A DNA stretch of 64,000 nt from Actinomyces viscosus (GCF_900637975.1 NZ_LR134477.1:186001-250000); one strand, 5' to 3'. Counted from the first letter of the stretch, positions 1 to 8,235 are shown. Notes: generated by a model not told the origin, from the letters alone. A program made the numbers and translations.

Positions 1-439
1 GCGCGAAGGCGAGGACCGGGGTGGGGCAGGGCGACTCGAAGAGAATCGCTCGCCCGCCCGCGCCCGTGACCACCGCGGCCGTATCGCGGGCGAACTGCTC
101 GGAGTTGTGACGGGCGTCGTAACCGATGACGACGCTGAAACCCTCGCCGAGACGGTCCTTGAGGTAAGCGGACAGACCCGCAGCAGCCCGAATGACGACG
201 ACCCGGTTCATCCGGTTGGGGCCGCCGCCCAGGCGGCCGCGCAAACCGGCTGTACCGAAGACGAGCGTGCCGCTGAAGGCGTCACCGAGGGTCGCCCGCG
301 CTGACTCGGCCCGCTCGCCCTCAGAACGAGCGGCAGCCAGGAGATCAGTGAGCTCGGCGCGGGTGACAGGATCCGGATCATCCTGGATCCAGGCGTTCAC
401 GGCAGCGTCGTCGTATACGTCTACGGGGCCTCGGGTCAT
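1..439 (-). CDS. Phosphoglucomutase/phosphomannomutase (N-terminal part)
   Basis: This is the first 146 codons of an alpha-D-phosphohexomutase, running off the left edge of the window. These enzymes move phosphate between C1 and C6 of glucose or mannose phosphates. The family motif FGTAGLRG is at residues 61-68, followed by a GPNRMN segment and VVIGYDARH near residue 105. The catalytic phosphoserine loop would lie beyond the edge and cannot be checked. The start is the ATG at 437-439, and no clear Shine-Dalgarno sequence precedes it. It diverges from dapE. Whether it prefers glucose, mannose or ribose phosphate cannot be told from this part. Confidence 0.85.
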   Translation of the reverse strand, partial: MTRGPVDVYDDAAVNAWIQDDPDPVTRAELTDLLAAARSEGERAESARATLGDAFSGTLVFGTAGLRGRLGGGPNRMNRVVVIRAAAGLSAYLKDRLGEGFSVVIGYDARHNSEQFARDTAAVVTGAGGRAILFESPCPTPVLAFA

Positions 440-710
440 ATCTGTGACGGTACCGCGACAAAAGTGCTGAAAGCGCTCACAATGACTCTCCTCACGGGTG
501 TTTCCAGACACAAGGAGAATCCGGTCGGGCTCGTTTCCAGGCCACACGTTGAATTAGGCGAATTGAATTGAAGATCAAATATTTATCGAGACTCTCACGA
601 GGTGTGAGATGTCTGATGCTCGGTCAGTGGACCGAAGGCGGAGAGAAAGGCGAAAGGAGGAGGGAGGACCGCCGAGCCGTCTTCGTCTCCACCGGCTCCA
701 GCAGCTCCAG
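440..710. other. Intergenic region between phosphohexomutase and dapE
   Basis: No credible gene is seen. An AT-rich patch at about 549-590 stands out from the GC-rich surroundings and contains two TTGAATT direct repeats (549-555 and 563-569). A short inverted repeat, CTCAC-N5-GTGAG, lies at 594-608. The patch is probably the control region of the leftward mutase gene. Nothing further is recognised. Confidence 0.5.
551..578 (-). promoter_or_regulatory. Possible promoter of the phosphohexomutase gene
   Basis: On the minus strand TTGATC (573-578) is followed after 16 bases by TAATTC (551-556), about 110 bases upstream of the mutase start. It lies in the only AT-rich part of the gap. Support is by position and consensus only. 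Confidence 0.25.
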
Positions 711-716
711 TAGCCT
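711..716 (+). promoter_or_regulatory. -10 element TAGCCT of dapE, leaderless type
   Basis: TAGCCT ends six bases before the dapE ATG. Transcription would therefore begin at or next to the start codon, and no Shine-Dalgarno sequence is needed. Confidence 0.45.
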
Positions 717-722
717 CGGACC

Positions 723-1997
723 ATGACCTCCGCGACGACGTCCTCGACCTCACCGGAACCCACCCCGATTCATCCCGCTACGGTCACCCTGCCCCCGCTG
801 ACGGGGCCGGGCGCCGCGAGCCCCGCCGAGCTGACCCTGGCCCTGGTGGGCATCCGCAGCGTCTCGGGCGCCGAGGCCCCGTTGGCCGACGCCGTCGAGG
901 CCGCCCTGGGCGGGCTGGAGCACCTGGAGGTCCTGCGCCACGGCAACACCGTCGTCGCCCGCACCCACCTGGGCCGCCCTGAGCGGGTCGTCATCGCCGG
1001 CCACCTCGACACGGTCCCCGTCTCCCTGCACACCGACAACGTTCCCGGGCGCCTTGAGCACCGCGAGGGGGCCGAGGTCATCTGGGGACGTGGCAGCGTG
1101 GACATGAAGGGCGGGGTGGCCGCCGCCCTCCACCTGGCCGCCACCCTGAGCGCGCCGCGCCGCGACGTCACCTGGGTCTTCTACGACAACGAGGAGGTCA
1201 CCAGCGACCTCAACGGCCTGGGCCTGACTCTCCAGGCCCACCCCGACTGGCTGGAGGCCGACTTCGCCGTCCTGGGCGAGCCCACCGGCGCCCAGATCGA
1301 GGGCGGCTGCAACGGCACCCTGCGCGTCTACCTCACCGTCCACGGCACCGCCGCCCACTCCGGGCGCGCCTGGCGCGGCGTCAACGCCGTCCACGCCGCC
1401 GCCCCCATCATCGATCGCGCCGCGGGGGCTCCGGTGCGCGAGGTCGAGGTCGAGGGGCTGACCTACCGGGAGAGCTTCTCAGTGGTGACCATCGAGGCCG
1501 GCGTCGCCACCAACACGGTCCCGGACCGCTGCCGCATCGGCGTCAACTACCGCTTCGCCCCCGACCTGAGTGCCGAGCAGGCTCTTGCCCGTGCCCTGCG
1601 CATCCTGGCCGGGCTGCCCGTCGACGGGGCCGGTGGGGCCGGCGGCGCTGACGGCCCAGACAGCGCAGGCGTCTCGGACAGTGCAGACGACACCGAGCTT
1701 CCCGTCATCACCGCGGGCACCGGGCGGGTCGACGTCGTCGTCGACGACCTCTCGCCGGCGGCCCGCCCCGGCCTGGACTCGCCGCTGGCCGCCGAGCTCG
1801 TCGCCGCCGTGCGCGCCCGTGGGGGAGGGGTCGGTCCCAAGTACGGGTGGACCGACGTCGCCCGCTTCTCCGCGGTCGGGGTCCCCGCGGTCAACCTCGG
1901 GCCCGGAGACCCGATGCTCTGCCACACCGACGACGAGCACTGCCCGGTCGAGCAGATCGACGCCGTCACCTCCGTCCTGCGCGACTGGCTGGCCTGA
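723..1997 (+). CDS. dapE: Succinyl-diaminopimelate desuccinylase
   Basis: M20-family metallohydrolase that splits N-succinyl-LL-2,6-diaminopimelate to succinate and LL-DAP in lysine and peptidoglycan-precursor synthesis. It is cytoplasmic and uses two zinc ions. Visible metal or active-site residues are H94 and D96 in AGHLDTVPV, D127 in GRGSVDMKGG, E157-E158 in YDNEEV, E186 in LGEPTG, and the late His in CHTDDEH. At 424 residues it is longer than the usual 350-380. The extra length comes from a disordered N-terminus of about 30 residues and a Gly/Ala/Asp/Ser insert at about 304-323 within the C-terminal part of the catalytic domain. The start at 723 fits the -10 spacing. It is monocistronic or loosely linked to the LOG gene downstream. 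Confidence 0.9.
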   Translation: MTSATTSSTSPEPTPIHPATVTLPPLTGPGAASPAELTLALVGIRSVSGAEAPLADAVEAALGGLEHLEVLRHGNTVVARTHLGRPERVVIAGHLDTVPVSLHTDNVPGRLEHREGAEVIWGRGSVDMKGGVAAALHLAATLSAPRRDVTWVFYDNEEVTSDLNGLGLTLQAHPDWLEADFAVLGEPTGAQIEGGCNGTLRVYLTVHGTAAHSGRAWRGVNAVHAAAPIIDRAAGAPVREVEVEGLTYRESFSVVTIEAGVATNTVPDRCRIGVNYRFAPDLSAEQALARALRILAGLPVDGAGGAGGADGPDSAGVSDSADDTELPVITAGTGRVDVVVDDLSPAARPGLDSPLAAELVAAVRARGGGVGPKYGWTDVARFSAVGVPAVNLGPGDPMLCHTDDEHCPVEQIDAVTSVLRDWLA

Positions 1998-2099
1998 AGA
2001 CGGAGGTCGCTCGTACTCACCGCCCCGTAGTCACCGCCCGCCACTCCCGAGGCGGCCGGTCTCTTCTCCCTCACGGCCGGTTTAAGGAATCATGGCCGC

Positions 2100-2855
2100 A
2101 TGAGTACACGCGAGTCCTACCGCAAGGGGCCAGTGGTGCTGCGCGGCACCCAGATCCCCACCCAGACCACCGACGCGCGGCTGCTGAGCAGCGCCGCCGA
2201 CGCCGACTGGCTCCACGCCGACCCGTGGCGGGTCATGCGCATCCAGGCCGAGTTCGTTGAGGGTTTCGGTGCCCTGGCCGAGCTGGGGCCGGCCATCAGC
2301 GTCTTCGGCTCGGCCCGCACCAAGCCCGAGGACCCCACCTACCGGGTGGCGCAGGAGGTCGGGGCCGGGCTGGCTCGCGCCGGCTACGCCGTCATCACCG
2401 GCGGCGGCCCCGGCATGATGGAGGCCGCCAACCGCGGGTGCCACGAGGCGGGCGGCACCTCGGTGGGCCTGGGCATCGAGCTGCCCCACGAGCAGGGCAT
2501 GAACGACTACGTCGACCTCGGGGTCAACTTCCGCTACTTCTTCGCCCGCAAGACCATGTTCGTCAAATACTCCGACGGCTTCGTCGTCATGCCCGGCGGC
2601 ATGGGCACCCTCGACGAGCTCTTCGAGGCCCTCACCCTGGTCCAGACCCAGAAGATCTCATCCTTCCCCATCGTGCTGGTGGACAGCGGCTACTGGGGCG
2701 GGCTGCTTGAGTGGGTGCGCACCACCATGATCGGGCGGGGCATGATCTCTCCGGCCGACCCCGATCTGCTTCATGTCGTCGACGGCGCCGAGGAGGCGGT
2801 GGACTACGTGGTGGGCGCCGCCCGCCGGCTCCGTAACGGGCAGAACGGGGCGTGA
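2100..2855 (+). CDS. LOG-family (TIGR00730) Rossmann-fold protein
   Basis: 251-residue member of the LOG family (lysine-decarboxylase-like fold), whose characterised members are nucleoside 5'-monophosphate phosphoribohydrolases. It carries GGGPGMMEAANRG at about 101-113 and the family signature PGGMGTLDE at about 165-173. The roughly 60-residue N-terminal extension ending in a VEGFGAL segment is typical of the actinobacterial branch. The ATG at 2100 is used; an earlier ATG at 2092 gives only a three-codon frame that overlaps it. An AAGGA stands 12-16 bases upstream. The physiological substrate is unknown in bacteria of this group. In Mycobacterium the equivalent gene also follows dapE (from memory). 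Confidence 0.85.
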   Translation: MSTRESYRKGPVVLRGTQIPTQTTDARLLSSAADADWLHADPWRVMRIQAEFVEGFGALAELGPAISVFGSARTKPEDPTYRVAQEVGAGLARAGYAVITGGGPGMMEAANRGCHEAGGTSVGLGIELPHEQGMNDYVDLGVNFRYFFARKTMFVKYSDGFVVMPGGMGTLDELFEALTLVQTQKISSFPIVLVDSGYWGGLLEWVRTTMIGRGMISPADPDLLHVVDGAEEAVDYVVGAARRLRNGQNGA

Positions 2856-2960
2856 ATCGCGTCATGGCAGACGCATCCTCGAACGTTGCACCTTGAATGT
2901 CGTAGAATATGACAGGTCGCGCGGCGATGTGCCCGCGCAGCACTGACGAAAGGTGAGCAC

Positions 2961-3128
2961 ATGGCTGCCATGAAGCCCCGGACCGGAGACGGCCCTCTCG
3001 AAGTCGTCAAGGAAGGCCGCGCCATTATCATGCGGGTTCCGCTTGAAGGCGGCGGTCGGCTTGTCCTCGAGATCACGGCCGACGAGGTCAAGGAGCTTGG
3101 AGAGGCCCTGGCCAACGCCAAGATCTGA
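2961..3128 (+). CDS. DUF3117 small protein
   Basis: 55-residue protein that I recognise as the highly conserved actinobacterial DUF3117 family. The N-terminal MAAMKPRTGDGPLEV and the central RVPLEGGGRLV are characteristic, and the C-terminal half is a predicted helix (ADEVKELGEALANA). It has no known function. A Shine-Dalgarno GAAAGGTGAG precedes the ATG by a normal distance, and a strong terminator follows, so it is a separate transcription unit. TAGAAT in the upstream gap is a possible -10. Confidence 0.9.
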   Translation: MAAMKPRTGDGPLEVVKEGRAIIMRVPLEGGGRLVLEITADEVKELGEALANAKI

Positions 3129-3213
3129 TCGATCCAGGCGGTCTGGGTACAGACCGGTCTGCTCGGTCCTCGGCGTTGAGGAGTCGGCGACCGGGCCGTC
3201 CAGCCTATGAGAG

Positions 3214-3250
3214 AGGGTCGGACCCATGACGGGTCCGACCCTTCTTCTCT
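3214..3250 (+). terminator. Rho-independent terminator after DUF3117
   Basis: A 12-bp perfect stem (3214-3225 with 3231-3242) and five-base loop, followed by a pyrimidine-rich TCTTCTCT tail. It separates the DUF3117 gene from the convergent methyltransferase gene. Confidence 0.8.
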
Positions 3251-3286
3251 GCGCTGCCTTCCCCGTCCGGCCTGACAGTGCGCGAC

Positions 3287-3922
3287 TCAGGTCTGGCGCA
3301 CGGAGACGAGCAGTCCGTCGCCGACCGGGAGCAGCGTCGTCAGCAGGGCCCGGGAGGCGCGCAGCGCCTTGCCGAGCTCGCGAGCGGCCACCGTGGTGAC
3401 GTCGCGGCGCGCCGGGTCGGCCACGTGGTCGTTCCACAGGGCCCGGGTGACGGCCAGGACCCCGCCCCGGCGCAGCATCCGCAGCGCGTTGGAGGCCAGG
3501 AGGATCGCCTCCTCCGGGGCGACGTCGAGCACCACCATGTCGTAGGAGCGGGCCGCCATCCGGGGCATGACGTCGGAGGCCCGCCCCTGGATGATGCGGG
3601 TGCGCGATGAGGGGTAGCCGGCGCCGTCGAAGGCGCGGCGGGCCTCGCGCTGGAGCTCGGGCTCGACGTCGATCGTGGTGAGGACCCCGTCGGAGCCCAT
3701 GCCGCCGAGCAGCCACAGACCTGAGACGCCGGTGCCGGTGCCCACCTCGGCCACGGACTTGGCGCCCACCGAGGCGGCCAGCATCCGCAGCGCCGCACCG
3801 GTCCCCGAGGACACCGGGGTGATGCCGAGCTCGAGCCCGCGTATACGGGCCTGGGCCGTGGCCTCGTCCTCCGCGGTGAAGTCCTCCGTGTAGGACCAGC
3901 TCAGCGTCTTGTCCGCACTCAC
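3287..3922 (-). CDS. SAM-dependent O-methyltransferase
   Basis: 211-residue class I methyltransferase of the O-methyltransferase/caffeoyl-CoA type. Motif I AEVGTGTGVSG is at about 58-68, an acidic LTTID follows the next strand, and VVLDVAPEE is the metal/SAM-side motif. The start is taken as the GTG at 3922 because GAAAGG sits 5-10 bases upstream; the longer open frame has no family similarity before it. The substrate is unknown. The relative in Mycobacterium (Rv1220c, from memory) lies divergently next to sigE. Here the next gene is tatB, with a 160-bp gap and no sigma factor. Confidence 0.82.
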   Translation of the reverse strand: MSADKTLSWSYTEDFTAEDEATAQARIRGLELGITPVSSGTGAALRMLAASVGAKSVAEVGTGTGVSGLWLLGGMGSDGVLTTIDVEPELQREARRAFDGAGYPSSRTRIIQGRASDVMPRMAARSYDMVVLDVAPEEAILLASNALRMLRRGGVLAVTRALWNDHVADPARRDVTTVAARELGKALRASRALLTTLLPVGDGLLVSVRQT

Positions 3923-4069
3923 TGTGAGCCTTTCTTCTGCTGCGGGGCGCCAGGCGCGGCCCCTCGATCCACATTGTTCCAGGTGTTCGGCCGGATAGGG
4001 GGAAGGGAGGGGGCCCGGGTGAGTCCGCCGGTAGGCGAACTGGTGCGCAGTCGGTGTGGGAGGACTCCC

Positions 4070-4075
4070 TATACT
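4070..4075 (+). promoter_or_regulatory. -10 element TATACT of tatB, leaderless type
   Basis: TATACT ends seven bases before the GTG at 4083. It is the best -10 match in this gap. It supports the GTG at 4083 over the in-frame GTG at 4056, which would lie upstream of the predicted transcription start. Confidence 0.5.
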
Positions 4076-4082
4076 GGGCGGC

Positions 4083-5048
4083 GTGTTCGGCATTTCTGGA
4101 TCTGAGTTCCTCGTCATCGTCCTGGTGGCGGTGGTCGTGGTCGGGCCGCAGCGCTTGCCCGAGTACACCCGCAAGCTCACGCAGCTGGTGCGTCAGCTCA
4201 GGGTGTTCCTGGACAACGCGCGCAGCCAGATCGCCGAGGAGGTCGGCCCCGAGATGGCCGACCTGGACCTGTCCAGCCTCGACCCGCGCCAGTACGACCC
4301 GCGCAAGATCGTGCGCGACGCCCTGGGGGAGGACATCGACGCCATCCGCGAGGACCTCGCCCACCCCTTCCGGTCCGTCGGCTCGGCCGCCAAGGAGATC
4401 TCCGACGACGCCGCCAAGGCCGTCAACGACGTCGTCAAGCAGGACCGGGCCAACTCGCTGAGCAAGCAGATCGAGGCCAAGCGGGCCGAGCAGCTCGCTG
4501 CGAAGGACAAGGACGCTGCGCAGGACACAGAGAAGGACGCCGCCGACGCCGCCCAGCCTGCTGAGAGCACCGCGAAGCCGGCGGAAGACTCCGATAGCCC
4601 TGAGACCTCTGAGAGCACCGAGACGTCTGAGAACTCCGCTCCGCCGCAGGGGGTGCTCCAGAAGACGGACAGCGTCGAGGCCGAGGCTGAGCCGGAGCCG
4701 GCTGAGCCCGACGATCAGGCAGAGTCACAGGCAGACTCTCCCACTGAGCCTGAGGCCGTCGAGACTGAGCAGCCGGAGCCGGCTGAGCGGGCCGAGCAGC
4801 CGGATGAGGTGGAGCCGGTGCCCGAGCCGGCGGACGCCCCGGGGGACGTCCCGGTGGAGGTCCCGGCCAGTCTCGCCGAGCCGAGCGCCGATCCCGAGCA
4901 GTCGGAGGAGGCATCCGAGGCAGTCGATGACCAGGTCGATGACCACGCCAACCGGGTGCGTCCGCTCTCCCCGCGTGACATCGTGCGCGCCGCCAACGCC
5001 GCCGCCCGCACCCGTGCCGAGGCCGCACGCGTCGCCGTCGACTTCTAA
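4083..5048 (+). CDS. tatB: Sec-independent translocase subunit TatB
   Basis: Twin-arginine translocase TatB, which helps recognise Tat substrates at the membrane. The N-terminus GISGSEFLVIVLVAVVVVGP is the short TatA/B membrane anchor (about residues 3-22, Gly-Pro hinge at 21-22), followed by an amphipathic helix and a DUF-like conserved segment around residues 60-100. The protein then continues as a roughly 190-residue Glu/Ala/Pro/Ser-rich acidic tail with a basic conserved end (VRPLSPRDIVRAANAAARTR). At 321 residues it is about twice the length I expect for actinobacterial TatB. tatA and tatC are not in the window. The start follows family alignment and -10 spacing. Confidence 0.85.
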   Translation: MFGISGSEFLVIVLVAVVVVGPQRLPEYTRKLTQLVRQLRVFLDNARSQIAEEVGPEMADLDLSSLDPRQYDPRKIVRDALGEDIDAIREDLAHPFRSVGSAAKEISDDAAKAVNDVVKQDRANSLSKQIEAKRAEQLAAKDKDAAQDTEKDAADAAQPAESTAKPAEDSDSPETSESTETSENSAPPQGVLQKTDSVEAEAEPEPAEPDDQAESQADSPTEPEAVETEQPEPAERAEQPDEVEPVPEPADAPGDVPVEVPASLAEPSADPEQSEEASEAVDDQVDDHANRVRPLSPRDIVRAANAAARTRAEAARVAVDF

Positions 5049-5068
5049 CCCACCGAGCCGGTCAGAAC

Positions 5069-5110
5069 TCGCGTAGCCGGACGGAAATACCGCCCGGCTA
5101 CGCGAAAAAT
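5069..5110. terminator. Terminator between tatB and mrp
   Basis: A perfect 12-bp stem (5069-5080 with 5094-5105) is followed by AAAAA on the plus strand. That suits termination of the leftward mrp operon reading in from the other side, and the stem can serve both directions. Confidence 0.65.
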
Positions 5111-5133
5111 GTCGGTCTCGGCGAGAAATCAGA

Positions 5134-6276
5134 TCAGGCCGGGGTCACTCCCAGGCTCTTGCCGGCCAGGCCGCGGGCGCGGTGGCTCAGGCGCTGGGCG
5201 ACGGCGGACAGCTCCAGGGCCGCGGGGGCGTCGGCGGCGGGCCTGCCGTCGTCGGCCACGGTGGCCGGGTGACCGGTGTCGGAGCCCTCGCGCAGGCGGA
5301 TGTCCAGCGGCAGCTGGGCCAGCAGCGGCACCTCGTAGCCAAGGGTCTCGCTCAGGGACGCGCTGACGATCGTGCCCCCGCCGGAGCCGAAGATCTCCAG
5401 GCGCGAGCCGTCGGGCTGGGGCATGTAGGACATGTTCTCGATGACGCCGACCACCCTCTGGTGGGTCTGGGCGGCGATGAGGCCGGTGCGCTCGGCCACC
5501 TCGGCGGCGGCCGTCTGCGGGGTCGTGACCACGAGGATCTCCGCATTGGGCAGCAGCTGGGCCACCGAGATGGTCACGTCGCCGGTCCCTGGCGGCAGGT
5601 CCAGCAGGAGGACGTCCAGGTCGCCCCAGAAGACGTCGGAGAGGAACTGCTGGACGGCGCGGTGCAGCATGGGGCCGCGCCAGACCACCGGCTGCTTGTC
5701 CTCGACGAACATGCCGATCGAGATGACCTTCACCCCGTGGGCCACGGGCGGCACGATCATGCCGTCGAGCTGGGTGGGGACCCGGTCCACGCCCAGCATG
5801 CGGGGGATGGAGAAGCCGTAGATGTCGGCGTCGACGACGCCCACGCTCAGGCCCTGTGCGGCCATGGCGGCTGCCAGGTTCGCCGTCACCGAGGACTTGC
5901 CGACCCCGCCCTTGCCGGAGGTGACGGCGTAGACCCTGGTGAGGTTGCCCGGCTGGGTGAAGGGCACCACCGGCTCGGCGGCTCCTCCGCGCAGGCGGCG
6001 GCGCAGCTCGGCCTTCTGCTCGTCGTTCATGACCCCCAGGCTCACCTCGACCCCGGTGACGCCCTCGACGGAGCCGACCTCCCGCTGGGTGTCGGCGGTG
6101 ATCGTGTCCTTCAGGGGGCACCCGGCCACGGTCAGCAGCACCTCGACGCTGACGACGCCGTCCTCGGCGATGTCAACGGAGGAGACCATTCCCAGGTCGG
6201 TGACGGGGCGGCGCAGCTCGGGGTCGATGACCTTGTCCAGCGCCTCCATGACGGCGTCATGAGTCGGTAGCGGCAT
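5134..6276 (-). CDS. mrp: Iron-sulfur cluster carrier/assembly ATPase Mrp (ApbC/NBP35 family)
   Basis: 380-residue P-loop ATPase thought to bind and pass on Fe-S clusters. Residues 1-85 form a MIP18/DUF59 domain with its conserved Cys53 (AGCPL). The deviant Walker A GKGGVGKS is at 121-128, and DADIYGFSIPRMLG is the switch I region. The CxxC that many Mrp/Nbp35 proteins carry after 'IENMSY' is replaced here by MPQPDG, as I recall for other actinobacteria. The gene has a leaderless -10. It heads a leftward stretch that ends at the terminator near tatB. Confidence 0.88.
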   Translation of the reverse strand: MPLPTHDAVMEALDKVIDPELRRPVTDLGMVSSVDIAEDGVVSVEVLLTVAGCPLKDTITADTQREVGSVEGVTGVEVSLGVMNDEQKAELRRRLRGGAAEPVVPFTQPGNLTRVYAVTSGKGGVGKSSVTANLAAAMAAQGLSVGVVDADIYGFSIPRMLGVDRVPTQLDGMIVPPVAHGVKVISIGMFVEDKQPVVWRGPMLHRAVQQFLSDVFWGDLDVLLLDLPPGTGDVTISVAQLLPNAEILVVTTPQTAAAEVAERTGLIAAQTHQRVVGVIENMSYMPQPDGSRLEIFGSGGGTIVSASLSETLGYEVPLLAQLPLDIRLREGSDTGHPATVADDGRPAADAPAALELSAVAQRLSHRARGLAGKSLGVTPA

Positions 6277-6282
6277 GGCCCC

Positions 6283-6288
6283 ATCCTA
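6283..6288 (-). promoter_or_regulatory. -10 element TAGGAT of mrp, leaderless type
   Basis: TAGGAT on the minus strand ends six bases before the mrp ATG, and no Shine-Dalgarno sequence is present. Confidence 0.45.
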
Positions 6289-6347
6289 GAGGCGGCGCTT
6301 GGAGCCTCAACAGGTGGCACGTCCCACGTGAGTCGGGCGGGCGGCGC

Positions 6348-6938
6348 TCAGTGCGACACGTGCTGACCGGGCTGGGCGCCGGGCTCGCCGTCGGTGCCCT
6401 CCTGGAACTCCGCGATCTCGGTAATCTCCTCACGGGTTAGGCGCTCCTCGGCGAGGATCTCGCTGAGCATGTCGCGCAGTTCGCTGCGCACGAAGTCGCG
6501 GGTGGCGACGTCGTTCATGGCCAGGCGCAGGGCGGCGATCTCCCGGGTGAGGAACTCGGTGTCCTCCAGGTTGCGCTGGGCGCGCTGGCGGTCCTGCTCG
6601 GCGGTGACGCGGTCGCGGTCGTCCTGCCGGTTCTGGGCCAGCATGATGAGGGGTGCCGAGTAGGAGGCCTGGGTGGAGAAGGCCAGGTTGAGCAGGATGA
6701 AGGGGTAGGGGTCCCAGGCGGCCTTCTCGCCCTGCGTCTTGGCCAGCAGGAGGTTGGCGACGATCCACACGAAGACGAAGATCGACATGTAGAGCACGAA
6801 CTGGGGCGATCCCATGAAACGGGCGGTCGCCTCGGCGAAGCGCCCGAACCCGTCCGAGCGGGAGGCCCGTGCCGGGTGGGTCCTGCGCAGCCACCGAAGG
6901 CGGTTGTCGGGCAGCGGCTGGTCGAGCTGGTCAGGCAT
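6348..6938 (-). CDS. DUF1003 membrane protein
   Basis: 196-residue protein of the DUF1003 family. Two membrane segments (about 47-65 and 79-101) are joined by the conserved KAAWDPYPFILLN motif. A charged coiled-coil-like helix (about 105-175) and an acidic end follow. The start overlaps the end of the upstream MgtE-N/CBS gene by 8 bp, so the two are translated from one mRNA. The pairing of DUF1003 with an MgtE N-terminal/CBS protein is common in actinobacteria and suggests a shared role in magnesium or ion homeostasis. That role is inference. Confidence 0.82.
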   Translation of the reverse strand: MPDQLDQPLPDNRLRWLRRTHPARASRSDGFGRFAEATARFMGSPQFVLYMSIFVFVWIVANLLLAKTQGEKAAWDPYPFILLNLAFSTQASYSAPLIMLAQNRQDDRDRVTAEQDRQRAQRNLEDTEFLTREIAALRLAMNDVATRDFVRSELRDMLSEILAEERLTREEITEIAEFQEGTDGEPGAQPGQHVSH

Positions 6939-8223
6939 TGGCGCCCCTCTCGATCGTCTCGTCGGTGACGGCCTCGTCGGCCACGCGCCAGTCGTCGGGC
7001 ATGAGGTGGTCCAGGACGTCGTCGACGCTGACGGCGCCCAGCAGGCGCCCGGCGTCGTCGAGCACCGGCAGCGCGGTCAGGTTGTAGGTGGCCAGCAGGC
7101 GGGTGACGGTGCCGATGGAGTCCTCGGCGCGCACTGAGTCGACGTCGGTGTCCACGATCGAGCCGACCAGCCGCTGAGGCCGCTCGCGCAGCGCCCGCTG
7201 GAAGTGGACCACGCCCACGAACTTGCCGGTTGGCGACTCCAGGGGAGGGCGGCACACGAAGCCGATGGCGGCCAGGGCCGGGGGGATCTCGGCCTTGCGG
7301 GACTGGGCCAGGAAGGTCGCCACCGTCGCCTCGGGGGGCAGGATGATCGGCTCGGTGGTCATGAGGCCGCCGGCGGTGTAGTCGTCGTAGGCCATGAGGC
7401 GGCGCACGTCCTCGGCCTCCTCGGGCTCCATGAGGCCCAGGAGCTCGGTGGCCTTGAGCTGGGGGAGGTCGGCCACCAGGTCGGCGGCGTCGTCGGGCTG
7501 CATGGCGTCCAGGACGTCCGCGGCGCGCCCGGCCTCCAGGCGCGACAGCAGCGCGACGGCGTCCTCGTTGCCGAGCTCCTCGAGGACATCGGCCAGGCGC
7601 TCGTCGGTCAGCTCGGCGGCCACGCGCATCTGGCTGTCCTGGGGCAGGTCGCGCATGACGTCGGCCAGGTCGGCGGCCTTGAGGTCCTCCAGGGTGGCCA
7701 GCAGCGCGGTGGCCCCCTGCTGGTCGGCGCTGGCGGCCAGGCCCGTGACCTCGTCGGGGCGCACCGTGAAGGTCTCCCCGCGTCGCAGGCCCAGCGGCCC
7801 GGTGGCGGCCCGCTGGACGAACAGGCGGGTCACCTTCCAGTCCATACCGCGGTCGCGCTCGATGGCCACGTCCCGCACGGTGACGTTGCCGGAGCCGTCA
7901 CGCATCGTGACCACACGGTCCAGCAGCTCGCCGACGACGAGGGTCTCCACATGGCGCTGGGTGAAGCGGCGGATGTTCATCAGCCCCGTGGTGATGACGG
8001 CGCCGGGCTCGATCGCGGTGACCCGGGACAGGGGCAGGAAGACGCGGCGCCGGCTGGAGACCTCGGTGACGAACCCGACCGCCCGCGGCTCCCCGCGCAT
8101 CTGCAGCAGGACGACGACGTCATGGACCTTGCCCACCGCGTCGCCCAGGGGGTCGAAGACGGAGGTGCCGATGAGGCGGGCCACAAAGACCCTGCTGGTC
8201 GTGCGCGTCCTGGTGTTCTCCAC
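6931..8223 (-). CDS. PRC-barrel / MgtE N-terminal / CBS domain protein
   Basis: 430-residue soluble protein. Residues about 12-90 resemble a PRC-barrel, about 190-290 are the MgtE N-terminal superhelical repeat (runs of LxxLEDLKAADLADVM type), and about 295-420 hold two CBS domains. The membrane domain of the MgtE magnesium channel is absent, so this is a stand-alone sensor-like module and not a transporter. CBS domains bind adenosine nucleotides and, in MgtE, sense Mg2+ together with the N domain. The start is a GTG with a leaderless -10. It is the first gene of the operon with the DUF1003 gene and is divergent from the stress-protein gene. Confidence 0.82.
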   Translation of the reverse strand: MENTRTRTTSRVFVARLIGTSVFDPLGDAVGKVHDVVVLLQMRGEPRAVGFVTEVSSRRRVFLPLSRVTAIEPGAVITTGLMNIRRFTQRHVETLVVGELLDRVVTMRDGSGNVTVRDVAIERDRGMDWKVTRLFVQRAATGPLGLRRGETFTVRPDEVTGLAASADQQGATALLATLEDLKAADLADVMRDLPQDSQMRVAAELTDERLADVLEELGNEDAVALLSRLEAGRAADVLDAMQPDDAADLVADLPQLKATELLGLMEPEEAEDVRRLMAYDDYTAGGLMTTEPIILPPEATVATFLAQSRKAEIPPALAAIGFVCRPPLESPTGKFVGVVHFQRALRERPQRLVGSIVDTDVDSVRAEDSIGTVTRLLATYNLTALPVLDDAGRLLGAVSVDDVLDHLMPDDWRVADEAVTDETIERGANA

Positions 8224-8229
8224 AAGCCA

Positions 8230-8235
8230 AGCCTA
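8230..8235 (-). promoter_or_regulatory. -10 element TAGGCT of the MgtE-N/CBS operon, leaderless type
   Basis: TAGGCT on the minus strand ends six bases before the GTG start at 8223. Confidence 0.45.

Noticed and set aside
2092..2103. A three-codon ATG-GCC-GCA-TGA frame overlapping the LOG gene start
   Set aside because: Too short to support; no suitable -10 or ribosome site, and such start/stop coincidences are frequent.
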